DNA of 64,000 nucleotides from Cymbomonas tetramitiformis (lineage: Eukaryota; Chlorophyta; Pyramimonadophyceae; Pyramimonadales; Pyramimonadaceae). A model generated the notes under the pieces. The model did not search any database. It was given only the letters and a program-made list of their open reading frames with translations, and was not told the DNA's origin. The DNA lies in contig LGRX02027793.1 of the NCBI GenBank assembly GCA_001247695.2, positions 37,938-101,937 on the forward strand, written 5' to 3'. The position numbers and the translations under genes were made by a program. Numbering within the stretch: position 1 is the stretch's first letter; each line of letters starts with the position of its first letter. This document shows, one piece after another, positions 34,080-45,054 of this stretch.

Positions 34080-34900
34080 TCTTGAACGATTTTGAAGCTC
34101 TAGTCAGACTGTGATTTTACTCTAGTGTCTCCACAAGAGTGTCAAGGAGTCTGGAACAGTTTGCTGCTCACTCAAGAGTGAGTTGCAAACCACAGCTCAA
34201 GTGATTTCCCGTTCCTAGAAATGACGGCTGCCCAATCCTGCAGCAGTAGGATCTAGCCTTTGATCACTAAATCTGCAACCACTAATCAGTGGTCTCTCCT
34301 AGTGTCATCAATCTAAAACTACCAACGTGGTCTGTTGAGGAGCCCTTCAACTTGGCCAAGTTGTAACCAAGGGTCAGCTCATCTTAGCCCTTTGCCTGAG
34401 TGGCATCAGTTCAGATCCGAGGGCCCCACTCAAGTTGCATTTCTCATCTCATGACAGAGCTGTCACCGGGGTGTTTGGTCCTTGCTCTGGCAGAGGTGAT
34501 TTAGAACTTTGAGAACTCAAGCCCGAGTTCTGACTCAAATCAGCTTTTTGGAGCTTTTTGACACTTTTTTTCAGGGTTCTGAGCCCCAAGCTAACGACAA
34601 TTTCAAATGCCAAGCTAGGGGCAGTACAGTTCCCCGATAACCGTATTTAACCCTTTGCAATCTTAATTGTTCAGTGCTTGTTTTGGTTCAGTACCGACTA
34701 GCCGGTCACCACCCTAGGTGGTGTGCTGGAAGTTGCCCCCTGCCTCCTCATCCGAGCCGGGTTACTTCCTATAGTAGGGCGTGTGACCGTCATCGGGCCT
34801 GAACCCTAAACCCGTGTTGCCACTTAACGGGCAATTTATTGTCTTCTATCACATTTGGAGAAACAGCCTTAAGAGGGTATATCACTTTATCCTGTCTGAG
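34080..34900. other. No recognisable gene
   Basis: Inserted sequence between arrays C and D. No coding motif or repeat was recognised. Confidence 0.4.
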
Positions 34901-34909
34901 TGTTATCCT

Positions 34910-35850
34910 GTCTGAGTGCCAGCAGGGAACATCGTAACGGTGAAGATGTGGAGTGTGCAAGGCATCTCTACCGTGGGCGTGGTGGCCAAGGAGAGGAAAG
35001 GCGTTCTCAAGTTTAGACCGGTGTGGGACTACTCCCGGCCTGAGGAGACCGGGTGAAGAGGCCCCTGTGCATTCCCTGGGGAGGAGTTGCTCTGCTGAAA
35101 GAGCTGGTGTTACACTGGGAGGTGCAACGTGATGCAGCTTGGAGCAGATAGATCTTCGAGGACTCAACCTGACGCCTACTGGCTACTATCTGAGGACCCA
35201 AAGAACTTCATACAAGGCTTCAGTTGCTAATGAATGGATTGGTTTGGCTCTGAGTAAGCTGGACTGTAGACCTCCAGGAGGTGGTCATTTTTCTGCACAC
35301 AGCACTTGGAAGGGTGCCATGTCGTGTGCTAGAGCTGTGGGCGCGACGATGGAGAAAGTGTGTCTATCTGGAGGCTGGTCACAGTTCTCGTCTGCAATAC
35401 AGCACTACATTGACCCAACAGCTCTGAGGGACACTGACATGGAGTACTAATTCGCTCGTTTAACATGGTCAAAGTGACCGAGTTTCAGAATTTGTTTGTG
35501 TGACTCACTGTTTTCATCTCTGGGTTCATGGCAAATGAGGATTCGAGTAGAAGAGAAATGTTCAAATTGGAGGGCAACAGAAATTTTGTGGTTTCAGACC
35601 TTCAGAATCCGTGACTCCTGCTGCAGTGGAGCCGCATGACACATGTAGCTCCATGACACAAACAGGACGTACAAGTAGCCACGAAGCGACACGACTGTTC
35701 AGCTCTGTTCCTTTTGCTCTTCCCACCGCTCCCAACCCAGAGACTCTTTCCTTTTGGTGACTTGCAGACAGTCTTGACATCACATCAAACTAGAATTCAA
35801 AAAGCATTTAAAAAAACACTAAACGCATTGTGAACACTTTACATAATCAT
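34910..35850 (+). pseudogene. Chimeric DIRS fragment: RT piece joined to recombinase end
   Basis: At 34950-35040 the + strand reads QGISTVGVVAKERKGVLKF and RPVWDYSRPEE. This aligns with the RT entry of DIRS-A (GISALGIVFPVVEGKLKDR, LVHDLSRP). From about 35050 the sequence is the DIRS-B recombinase end (SVANEWIGLALSKLDCRPPG, HFSAHSTWKG, GGWSQFSSAIQHY), and it then runs into the DIRS-B terminal block (35550-35850). The H-x-x-R box has lost its arginine (HSTW). RT and recombinase segments of different families are therefore fused. Confidence 0.65.
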
Positions 35851-35859
35851 TTCAATGAA

Positions 35860-36380
35860 TGTGTTGCAGTGCCTGCCTTTGGCAAATGAGGATTTGAGCA
35901 AAAGAAAAACTTGTGAAACCTTGTTTACTTGAATTGTGTTGATCAGAACACATGTCTCCAGCGGTATTCGGCTAGGTTAGAAACCAACCAAGCAATCATA
36001 TTGCACCAGTTCAGGCAGTGACACTGTAAGCGGGCGAGTGCCAAGCGAGTGGAAGCTTCAGTCTCAGGTGGACCCTAGGCCAACTGGAGCAACCTGCCTT
36101 GCAGCTGCGGAGATTGCCTTGCAGTTTCGTGGAGGCTTCCCTGTACCGTTGCAGAGAGGGCCACAGTTCCGCCAAATGGCAACTAGAGTTACAGAGACAG
36201 TTCAGGAACAAGACTCAGACGTAGACCTACCTTGCATTGTCATCAGTAGCTAGAGCAACGACTCTAAAGGGGGGACCCCAGCTAGCTGCCAGTAACATAT
36301 CGAGTCTTAATAAAAATGCTCTCCACATCCTGCTGTCTCGTTCCTGTTATGATTAATTGCCCAAGACAAATAAGAGCAGT
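35860..36380. other. No recognisable gene
   Basis: The flank of the DIRS-B terminal fragment. Nothing recognisable is present up to the point where array D resumes at 36381. Confidence 0.4.
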
Positions 36381-36406
36381 CGCGAGCTTCACAAAGTACC
36401 ACCCAC

Positions 36407-37584
36407 CGCAATGTTCTCACCCACAGCAATGTTCCCGGCCATGTTGCTTTCGCTGATGGACACATAGCGACAGGACTCTATGTGCAGCACACCTCCGTGA
36501 GCCTGTGGCACCACATCCCCATCCCCGTGCCCCACCAGGTGATCGGTGTGCCTTTCTGCATTGGCGCCCACATACATGCCCGTCAACCAATCCTCGCCTT
36601 CGCATCTGCACACTAGCATCATGGCTACACGCGATGTGTACTCAGCGTGGCGCTCCAGCAAGCGCGAGCTACACTAAGCACCACCCACCGCATCCAATGT
36701 GGTGTTCCCAAGTGCTGTGTTCCCCGTCATGTTACATCCGCTGATGATCACATCGCCACTAGAGTCTATGTCGGCCACACCTCCGCCCTGTGACACCATA
36801 CCCCCAAGCATTCCCGTGTCCCAGCAGGCGATCAGTGCACCTCTCTGCATTGGCGTCCACATACATGCCCACCCATCGATACCCTCCTCCGCATCGGCTC
36901 ACTAGCATCATGGCTGCACGCGATGTGCACTCAACGTGACGCTCCAGCGGACGCGAGCTTCACAAAGCACCACCCACCGCAGCTGTGTTCCCGATCATGT
37001 TGCATTCGCTGATGGACACATTGCCACTGTTGTATATGAAGGCAACACCTCCATCCTATAACACCATACCCCCATCCCCGTAACCCAGCAGGTCATCAAT
37101 GCGCCTCTCTGTGTTTGCGCCCACATACACGCCCCCCCACCGATACCCGCCTCTGCATTTGCTCATTAGCATCATGGCTACACATGATGGGCACTCAGCG
37201 TGGCGCTCCAGCAGGCACGAGCTTCACAAAGCACCACCCACATCAGCTGCAGCATTCCCGGTCATGTTGCATTCACTCATGGACACATCACCGCTGGAGT
37301 ATATGTTTGCAACACCTCCGGCCTGTGACACCACAACCCCAAGCATCCCCGTGCCCAAGCACGTGATCAGTACGCATCTTTGCATTAGCGCCCACATACA
37401 TGCCCACCAACCGATACCATCTGCTCACTAGCATCAAGGCTACACGCGATGGGCACTCAGTGTGGTGCTCCAGCAAGCGCGAGGTTCACACAGCACCACC
37501 CACATCAGCTGCAGTGTTCCCAGTCATGTTGCATTCGCTGATGGACACATCGCCACTGTAGTATATGGCGGCCACACCTCCGTC
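36407..37584 (-). CDS. Exon array D: five Pmp-like mini-exons
   Basis: Exons lie at 36407-36502 (96 nt, or 78 nt if the internal donor at 36424 is used), 36689-36787 (99), 36978-37055 (78), 37242-37322 (81) and 37504-37584 (81). Introns are 186, 190, 186 and 181 nt. The first two exons are lengthened at their 3' ends by whole codons: the first by a duplicated AACATTGC-containing 18-nt unit that also duplicates the gtgggt donor, the second by LGNTTLDA-type sequence. The coil consensus is otherwise as in the other arrays. DIRS-A interrupts the series after 37702. Confidence 0.8.
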
Positions 37585-37754
37585 CTGTGGCACCATACCC
37601 TTATCCCCATGCCCCAAGAGGTGAGTGAAGAGGTGCGCCTCTCTGCATTGGCACCCACACACATGACCACCGACCGATACCCTCCTCCGCATCTGCTCAT
37701 TAAAGAGACTCTAAAGACAAAGTACACAAAATATGCATCACTGGTAAAACTAGT

Positions 37755-38215
37755 GTGAATATTTGAGAAAATTTATTTTCTCAATTATTCGGGAAGTACG
37801 GAGGAGGTAGTTTCCGACCCACAAAAATGAGCCCGAGGCTCGACGAGGAGTTGTGAATTTTTTGTGGATTTTTTAGTGACAGAATTTCGAGTCGGAGACT
37901 TGAATTCTGTAGTACGACTTTCCTGCTTTCTGATTGGTCGACTGTCTTGAGTCAGAGGCTCTCTAGTTGAGACGGAGACTCTTCGGTGGTCTGGACCGGA
38001 TGACAGTGTCACAGATCCAGATCGGCTCCACACAAGGGCCTCCTACTGTGGCAAGGTTGCCACAAGTGTAGACGGACAGACACAGAGTGTCGGCTCGGTT
38101 CGGGTGGAATGTGAAAGGTTGTTGTCAGCTTTTTGAAATAGCTGTGACAGCCGAGAGCACGTCATTCTGCGAGTACTTCGGGCTCCAAGTCTACCAATTT
38201 CAAAAAGTTCTCGTG
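37755..38215 (+). repeat. DIRS-A repeat A1
   Basis: Copy A1 of the split direct repeat, nearly identical to 44577-45030 (gagaaaatttattttctcaa to ccaatttcaaaaa). It begins with a short palindrome, gagaaaatttattttctc. Confidence 0.9.
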
Positions 38216-38241
38216 GAATTTTCATATTTTATCTTAAGAAG

Positions 38242-38892
38242 ATGGAAAACGGAGCTAGAGCGGACGCGAACGTGAAGTGCGCGTTTTCGGACACACGTAT
38301 GGTCGCGAAGATGATGGCTGCAGGGGTGGCAGCGACAAAGAGGTGCAACGCAGCAGCGCCAGCTTTGGATCGTGTGTTGAGGTGGGTGAAGGAGGCAAAG
38401 CTGCAAGGTGCGGGGGAGATGTGGCTGTATGCGCTGTCGGGTGGCAAATTCGAGCCGGCGGTATTCTCTGCGGACGGCACGGAAGTGGTGACGCCTGCTA
38501 AGTTGGTGCCTCCGGGGAGAGGCGGACCAGCTTTTTGTGAAGCAGTGACGGAGGCTGCGGATCAGTGCGTGGAGGTGCTGGTGAATGAGCTGGGCTTTAA
38601 GGTCCCAGAAATTCCGCAGGCGTCGCTATCCGGTTCGCGCGGAGCGGGGAAGGACCGTCGGGATGCAGAGAGCGAAGGAGAAGCTGATGAAGAGGAGCAG
38701 GTGGAGGAAGACCTCTTTGGGGAGGATGAAGAAGACGCGGAGAAACCGCGAAAACTGAAGAAGGCGAAGCGCAGCGATGGTGAGCCGTCGCCGGATGACC
38801 TGGCTACGGATGAGGCACTGAAACGGCGAGTTGACGCGTGGCTGGGAGCGCGAGTTGGCGGCTATGAACCATTCGGTTTTTGCCTTGCGTGA
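38242..38892 (+). CDS. DIRS-A ORF1, acidic protein (216 aa)
   Basis: An intact frame starts 26 bp after repeat A1. The first ~115 residues are a mixed alpha/beta-looking segment (ATKRCNAAAPALDRVLRWVK, GEMWLYALSGGKFEPAVFSA). Residues 135-185 are strongly acidic and then basic (EADEEEQVEEDLFGEDEEDA, KPRKLKKAKR), which resembles a nuclear-targeting or charged linker. I recognise no family. Position at the 5' end suggests a Gag-region or accessory protein. This is one of the few unbroken frames of the element. Confidence 0.6.
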   Translation: MENGARADANVKCAFSDTRMVAKMMAAGVAATKRCNAAAPALDRVLRWVKEAKLQGAGEMWLYALSGGKFEPAVFSADGTEVVTPAKLVPPGRGGPAFCEAVTEAADQCVEVLVNELGFKVPEIPQASLSGSRGAGKDRRDAESEGEADEEEQVEEDLFGEDEEDAEKPRKLKKAKRSDGEPSPDDLATDEALKRRVDAWLGARVGGYEPFGFCLA

Positions 38893-39059
38893 ACGGGCCA
38901 GCGCGAAGTTGCGCAGGGAAGTGGTTGCTGGGGGAAAAAAGGCTGCGCAACGCTCTCACCCAAAATTTTTATGAAAAATTTCATGCGATATAATGGATAA
39001 AGGGAAGATAATTTTGAAATTATTCACGAGAATTTTGTGTTAAAGCGGGCTCTCACGAC

Positions 39060-39869
39060 ATGGGGGGGCGAAAGCCGACATCTTGCGGACCGGCAACGAG
39101 TCCGCAGCACGAAGCAGCGGAGATGAGCCTCGAGTTACTCATCAGCACAGCTCAGGCTGCGCTGAGAGCACAAAGGCTAGCACGAAGGCAGGGGGCGGCC
39201 CTGCCAGAATACATCGGTGACGACGAGTCCATCGCGCTTACGCCGCAACAGAGCCTAACGCATCTGGCTCTGCACGCGACTCGAGCAGTTGCAGCAGCGG
39301 CAACGGTGTGCCTTCCCGCATTTGAGCGGGCTAGCACGACAGCACCGGGCTTGGCGACTTCATCGACGTTTCCGCCTTCTTCATCCACGCGTGGCACCGC
39401 CTCATCGCAGGGGCCAAGCGTCAGGACCCTCAGGAGAACCACGCAGCGGCAGAACGCGAAGGAGCGCGCTGAGCGGAGAGATCCGCCAGCGACGACGGGG
39501 TTTTTCACGACTCCTTCCGTTTTGCCAACAGTTGTGCCAGGAGCATCTTTCACCTTTGGCAACGCCTCTGGAACAGTGAAGTCCAGAGACTTCGCGCAAA
39601 CCGCGGCGCCATTCTGTGGTGCAGCGGTTTCGGACTCAACGTTTTCGGACATCGTTCAGCGTGCACCGTCTGGCACACCGCCTTCTCCTGGTGAGAAACG
39701 TAGTGGTAAACCGGCATCGGTGCCGCCTAGCCCACCGAGAACGAGCAAAAAGGGGAAAGCAGCTGCGCAGGGGGACTCGCAGGACGAGGACATCGCCGAC
39801 CTCGAGTACGAGGACCCCTGGCATGAGGCGGACGGCTTGGACGTGGAGGTCTATGACCAGCACGTCTGA
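39060..39869 (+). CDS. DIRS-A ORF2, low-complexity protein (269 aa)
   Basis: The frame is intact, rich in A/S/T/P with few hydrophobic blocks. An N-terminal helical segment (EMSLELLISTAQAALRAQRL) is followed by a disordered middle and an acidic C-terminus (DSQDEDIADLEYEDPWHEAD). No family is recognised. It may be part of the Gag precursor. The next ~600 bp (39870-40490) has no clear frame. Confidence 0.45.
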   Translation: MGGRKPTSCGPATSPQHEAAEMSLELLISTAQAALRAQRLARRQGAALPEYIGDDESIALTPQQSLTHLALHATRAVAAAATVCLPAFERASTTAPGLATSSTFPPSSSTRGTASSQGPSVRTLRRTTQRQNAKERAERRDPPATTGFFTTPSVLPTVVPGASFTFGNASGTVKSRDFAQTAAPFCGAAVSDSTFSDIVQRAPSGTPPSPGEKRSGKPASVPPSPPRTSKKGKAAAQGDSQDEDIADLEYEDPWHEADGLDVEVYDQHV

Positions 39870-40496
39870 TAACCGGAACTCCGCCAGCTACATTTCCCTG
39901 GCGCGCCTTCACTCAGCGCGCATGTGCAGGACCTGCTGGGAGCGAGTCAGCGGCCGACGAGTTTGGCAACCTGGCGGGACAGGCACGACAGAGCCGGCAT
40001 CCGCTTTTCGTCCCCCACACCACGACGCATCTGGGGGTTTTCAGCGGCGGCAGCGGCGTGGTCATTAGACTGGCGCATCTACATTCGACCACAATATCTG
40101 CTCAACATCTACACTCTGCAGATCTCGCTCTAGTTGGAGCACAACTTGTGCTTTTAGAATTGCATGTATCCTAGGATATGCACCCCCACCGGGCCGCATA
40201 CTGGGAGACCCCATTAGGAGCTCCACTAGTAGACGGCCTCACTTGGCATCGGACAAACTTGCTTGCCTGGTGCCAAATTAACAGTGGGGGCATCTTTAAC
40301 CGCTTGTCGCCCGTGCCATCTGAACTGCAGCCTCCCGTTATGAGGCAGGGCTGCAGGGAGGGTTTTAACTTTTGCAAGTGATAACTGCCTGGGACATCTG
40401 TAGATAGGTAGAAATAAAGGGGCAGGCTTGACAGCTGTGCACCTCCTAACATAACGTCTCCGGTAGGAGTATGTCACATTTTTTCTTTTTTTCTTT

Positions 40497-40999
40497 TTGG
40501 TTGCTGACCCTGTGACTGGTGAGATGAAGTCGGTTGCGGTTCCGCGTCTGTCCAAGGATCAATTCCTGGAACAAAACTTCGAAATGGTGGAAAAGATCTC
40601 GGATTTGAAGGAGCGTGCGCTGTTTCGAAAGTATATCGGTTGGATTCTGATGCTGACGGAAAAGTATTCCTGGGCGGATGTGTATGACTTCGACGTGCAA
40701 GTGCGCGATGATTTTGCGCAGGGTCGTGTGACGACGTGGGACTCGGTTCCGTTGGCTTTCCGGTTTCAATACTCGTTCGCTGATTCCCTTGGTGAAGCGC
40801 AGAAGCACCTGACGGAAGACCGGGGAGGCAAGAAGGGTAGCCCGCGGGGATTCCAAGACGCGCGGCAAGAAGCGAGACGGACTGTGTGACTTTTCCCAGT
40901 CGGCTCGCGGCTGTAAAGGGGGAAGGACTGTGGATTCGTGCACGCGTGTCGTAAGTGCAAGTCCGCGGACCACGGTGGGTCCGCCTGTCCGGGCAAGTG
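40497..40999 (+). pseudogene. DIRS-A Gag core with broken zinc finger
   Basis: The 130-codon frame to 40889 reads VPRLSKDQFLEQNFEMVEKI, LKERALFRKYIGWILMLTEK and YSWADVYDFDVQVRDDFAQG, comparable in position and pattern with the Gag fragment at 31.2-31.7 kb. The CCCH finger expected next is spread over two other frames: CDFSQSARGC just after 40886, and FVHACRKCKSADHGGSACPG ending at 40999. Two small indels therefore inactivate the Gag C-terminus. Confidence 0.65.
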
Positions 41000-41024
41000 A
41001 CTAGCTGAGTAGGGCGGGGCGCAG

Positions 41025-43292
41025 TTGCCGGAGGCAGCCCCGCTTAATCCTGGTTTGACGGCCGTGATGGCTCGAGATGAGGCGAAGGCTAAGAAAGTGA
41101 GGAAGTGGTCGGCGAAGTTTCTGGCAATGTTCACGGCTGTGAGAGTGTCTCTGGCTTTCTATGGCGTGCCGGAGGCGGATTGGCTGCAGTACCAGCGAGA
41201 TGTGGTGGCAGTGGGCGCACGGGTATCACCGCTCACGGAGCGGGCTGACAGATGGGCACAAGCAGCTTGGGGCCTGCCGGGCGCGGAGGAGGTAGTCCGC
41301 GGGGTGGCTACCGGGTTTCGGTGGTAACAGGAGCAGCCGGCAGAGTTCTTCGAAGTGGAGAACTACGTCCCGCCGGAGCACCAAGAAAAGGTGTGGAGAA
41401 AGCTGCAAGAGGAGGAGGACGCCGGTAGGATGGTGCGCACAGATGCTGGGAGTGTTCCCGGTATTTCCGCCCTTGGAATTGTCTTCCCGGTTGTTGAAGG
41501 TAAATTGAAAGACAGACTGGTGCACGATTTGTCTAGGCCTGTAGGGCTGTCGGTGAACGACAATTGTGTGATTGAAAGTAAAAAGTTTGCCACTGTTGAA
41601 GCGGCTTTTTCCTTGGTGCAGCCATATAGTTATATGGCCAAGATTGCCTTGAAAAGTGCATACCGGCACGTGGGTGTTGCTTCGGAATTCTTTCAGTTCT
41701 TGGTGAGCAAATTTGATGATGTTGTGAGGATGGACACTAGGTTTCCGTTCGGGATTAAGGCGGCTCCGGGATTGTTCTCGGACGTGACGGTCCTGATTTC
41801 CAGGATGCTGCAGAGTAGAGGTTTTCCGGGTGTGGTTGTGTACCTTGAAGATTTTCTGTTGGTGGCAGATTCAGAGGAAGCGTGTCAGCAAGGGTTCGAC
41901 TTGTTGCTGGAGCTGGTGAAGTATCTGGGTTTTGAGGTTGCCCCGGAAAAGGTGGAGTCACCTCGGCAGGACATAGTGTTCCTTGGGGTGCGCCTGCAGT
42001 CCAACCAGTCGGGACTCGGTGTTGTGGCAATGAGTATTGATGAAAGTAGAGTGCAGCGGGTTGCCGCAGAGTGTCGGCACGTGGCCGGATTGCAGAAAGT
42101 GGGGGTGAAGGAAGTTGAGAGGCTGGTGGGTCAGCTGATGTTCTGTGCCAGAGTCGTGTATGGTGCAAAGATGTTCTTGAGGTCTGGGTATGACTTCCTT
42201 GGCAGAGCCAGGAGAATGAGAAGGGTGTTTGACTCGGTTCCGGAGGGGCTGAGTAAGGACTTGAGGTGGTTGGCCAAGATGTTGGACACCAACAACGGTC
42301 ATGCAATGGTGTTGAACAAGAGGCCCGTGGTTCGGGATTTCTTTGCAGTTGATGCTGCAGGCGAGGAGGCTGTTGACGGGGGAATGGGTGGTTTCTTCGG
42401 CGGAAGGTGGTTCTCTGTGAAGTGGGATGATGTGAAACAGTGGAAGGTGCTGCCGTTCAGCCCGTTCCGGGATGAAGCTTCCAGTCATATCAACTATCTG
42501 GAGCTGTTTGTAATCTTTTGGGCCTTGAAGTTGTGGGGCCATTTGTTGCGGGGTTGCAAGATTGTGTTGTGGAGCGACAATGAAGCTGCCCAGCTTATGA
42601 CGGAAAACCTGTGGGGCAAGGCAACATTCATTCCGTTGCTTAAGAAGATCCTGTTGTTGACTCTGAAACACGACCTGAGAATTGTGACCAAGAGAATTTC
42701 CTCTAAGGCCAACGGCCTTGCGGATGCTCTGAGTAGGAGTAAAATGGGGAGGTTTTTTGAGTTGCTGAGAGAGTGGTCCCGGAGGGATGCACCAAGGGAC
42801 CTGAACGACTGGATGGTCAAAGATTGGTTGTGGGAGAAGGCCAGGGTGTTCGGACCTTTCGCTGTAGATGCTTGTTGTGACGAAGTGGGAGCGAACTCCC
42901 GGTGTTTTCGTTGGTGGTCCAAGGAGGACTCTTGTTTAGGTAACAAGTGGAGGGGGTTGAATGTGTATTGCAACCCTCCTTTCTCTTTGCTGGTTGAGAT
43001 TCTGGCCCATTTTTTGAGTGAGAAGAGGGTAGCGCCGAGGACAACCTCAGCAGTGTTTGTCTTGCCTTTCTGGCCTACGGAGAAGTTCTGGTTGGAAATT
43101 GTTGTGCCGGCCATTGATTGTGGGCTGTTTGAGGTAGTAGAGTTTGTGCCTGAAGGGTTAGATGTCTTTACCTCGCCCAATGGGGTCCGAGGTCGGAGGA
43201 AAGATTGTGGCCCAACAAGATGGCCAGTGGTGCTGGTCAGGTGCCCGGCTCAGCCTCCCAAAGGGTCAGCCTGGCTGGGAATTGGTAGGTGA
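41025..43292 (+). pseudogene. DIRS-A Pol: RT - RNase H - DNA methyltransferase-like
   Basis: One frame is interrupted by a single in-frame TAA at 41325-41327. The part from 41355 is 645 codons. RT: GISALGIVFP (36-45) and DRLVHDLSRP; motif A reads AKIALKSAYRHV (95-106), with Ala98 replacing the catalytic Asp; motif C reads VYLEDFLLV (162-170), with Glu165 for the first Asp of YxDD. RNase H: FAVDAAG (Asp333), NYLELF (Glu383), WSDNEA (Asp408) and GLADALSR (Asp457) are all kept. Methyltransferase-like domain: GPFAVDACCD (500-509) and YCNPPFSLL (538-546), the NPPF motif of N6-adenine methyltransferases found downstream of RNase H in DIRS elements. RT activity is very unlikely, while RNase H and the MT motif look intact. 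Confidence 0.85.
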
Positions 43293-43347
43293 ATTGACTG
43301 GGGGCGGGAGGTAAGGGGCTGCAGAGTGTGCAGAACCTACTCTTTGG

Positions 43348-44362
43348 TTGAGAGCCAAGTGGCGAGATGTGCTGAAGGCGGCTGACACCGAGAACACGAG
43401 GAAGGCACCTACTTCAGGCCAGAGAGCCTTTGTGAGATTTATGCTAACCTTCGGAGAAGGACCGCTAGTTCCGGTGTCAGATGATGACCTAGCTTTGTTT
43501 TATGTATTTCAGTCTAAAACTTGCAAAATTGCAACACTGAAGGCCTACACGGCTGGTATTAGAAGGCTTCACCTGGAATGCTCTGAGAGCTGGGTGCCTG
43601 GTAGCCATCGGTACACAGTAGCACAGACTCTGAGAGGACTAAAGAGGCTGCTCGGCGACCGAGTTAAACAGAAGCTTGCTATTACATTGTTCATGCTAGC
43701 GAAGATGTATGTTGTAATGGATTTTGATGACTGTAACATGGTGACATTGTGGGCAGCCATGCTTACTGCCTTGTTGTGTTTGTTGAGAAAAAACAATGTG
43801 TGTGTTTGGGAAACTAGACTCCTTCAATGTAAGAAGGGTGTTGCAGAGGAAAGATTTTGTTGTAAGGAAGGAGACAGTATGGGTAAGACTGACATTCTCC
43901 AAGGTAATTCAGTTTCATGAGAGGTCTCATGTAGTAGCCATGAAGGCAACTGGTGGCTTGTTGTGCCCCAGGAAGGCAGTGCTGAACTGTTTTAAGAGAG
44001 TGCTGGCAGAGCTGGAAAGCCCGTCTTTCATGTGGAAGTCAAGGGGCAAGTTTGTGCCTATGACACATGGTGTGTTTGTAGCGGAGGTGAAAAAGCTGAT
44101 CCGGAGGATTGGCTTGGACCCGAGTAAGTACTCGGGTCACAGTTTCAGGAGAGGGGGAGCCACTGTGGCTTTCAACCTCGGGGTGGACCATCTCCTCATC
44201 AAGCTGCAAGGAGACTGGGTCTCCAATGCATACCAGAGGTATGAGCAGCTTAGTCGGACGAGGAGGCTGGAGCTACCGAAGAGGCTGACTGACAGAATGA
44301 AAGAGGTGGAGAGGGGTGTGACAAGATCTGCCAGCAAGCCCCTCCGGAGGTTGGGTTGCTGA
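43348..44362 (+). pseudogene. DIRS-A tyrosine recombinase, one frameshift
   Basis: The first frame (43348-43920) contains the N-terminal domain (TLKAYTAGIRRLHLECSESW) and the first catalytic arginine (ALLCLLRKNN, Arg147). The second frame (from 43796) continues with FGKLDSFNVRRVLQRKDFVV, then GHSFRRGGATVAF (His and second Arg) and LQGDWVSNAYQRYEQ (Trp/His-box position and nucleophile Tyr). The frames must be joined near 43800 in a gtgtgtgtttggg run, so a 1-nt indel in a simple repeat is the likely lesion. All catalytic residues of the DIRS recombinase are present across the two frames. Confidence 0.82.
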
Positions 44363-44376
44363 AGCCCCAGCCAGTT

Positions 44377-44576
44377 TGGGTAGGGAACTTGCAGGTGTTC
44401 GCAAGACCCTGCAAGTTGGGCTGACTCTTCTGCAACCTAGTTGCCCACCACCTCCCTAGAAGTACTTGTCAGTTTGTTGTGTGAATGTTGTTGATAAATG
44501 TTGATTGTGAATGTTAAAAATGGTGCTTTTAAGCACCACCTCCGACTCTGGAAATCTATCGTCCTGGGAAGTACTT
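44377..44576 (+). repeat. DIRS-A repeat B1
   Basis: Matches 45055-45258 almost perfectly (gaacttgcaggtgttcgcaa to cgtcctgggaagtactt). It contains the ggtgcttttaagcacc hairpin. Confidence 0.9.
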
Positions 44577-45030
44577 GTGTGAATAATTGAGAAAATTTAT
44601 TTTCTCAATTATTTGGGAAGTACGGAGGAGGTAGTTTCCGACCCACAAAAATGAGCCCGAGGCTCGACGAGGAGTTGTGAATTTTTTGTGGATTTTTTAG
44701 TGACAGAATTTCGAGTCGGAGACTTGAATTATGTAGTACGACTTTCCTGCTTTCTGATTGGTCGACTGTCTTGAGTCAGAGGCTCTCTAGTTGAGTCGGA
44801 GACTCTTCGGTAGTCTGGACCGGATGACAGTGTCACAGATCCAGATCGGCTCCACACAAGGGCCTCCTACTGTGGCAAGGTTGCCACAAGTGTAGACGGA
44901 CAGACACAGAGTGTCGGCTCGGTTCGGGTGGAATGTGAAAGGTTGTTGTCAGCTTTTTGAAATAGCTGTGACAGCCGAGAGCACGTCATTCTGCGAGTAC
45001 TTCGGGCTCCGAGTCTACCAATTTCAAAAA
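44577..45030 (+). repeat. DIRS-A repeat A2
   Basis: Second copy of A, directly abutting B1. A2 and A1 differ at a handful of positions, for example ttgagtcggag versus ttgagacggag near 44798/37969. Confidence 0.9.
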
Positions 45031-45054
45031 TTTCCCCACACCCACCACTCCCTT

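Noticed and set aside
43780..43830. Programmed frameshift joining the two recombinase frames
   Set aside because: The site is a gtgtgtgtttggg simple run with no convincing slippery heptamer or downstream structure that I can see. Other lesions in the element make a plain indel more likely.
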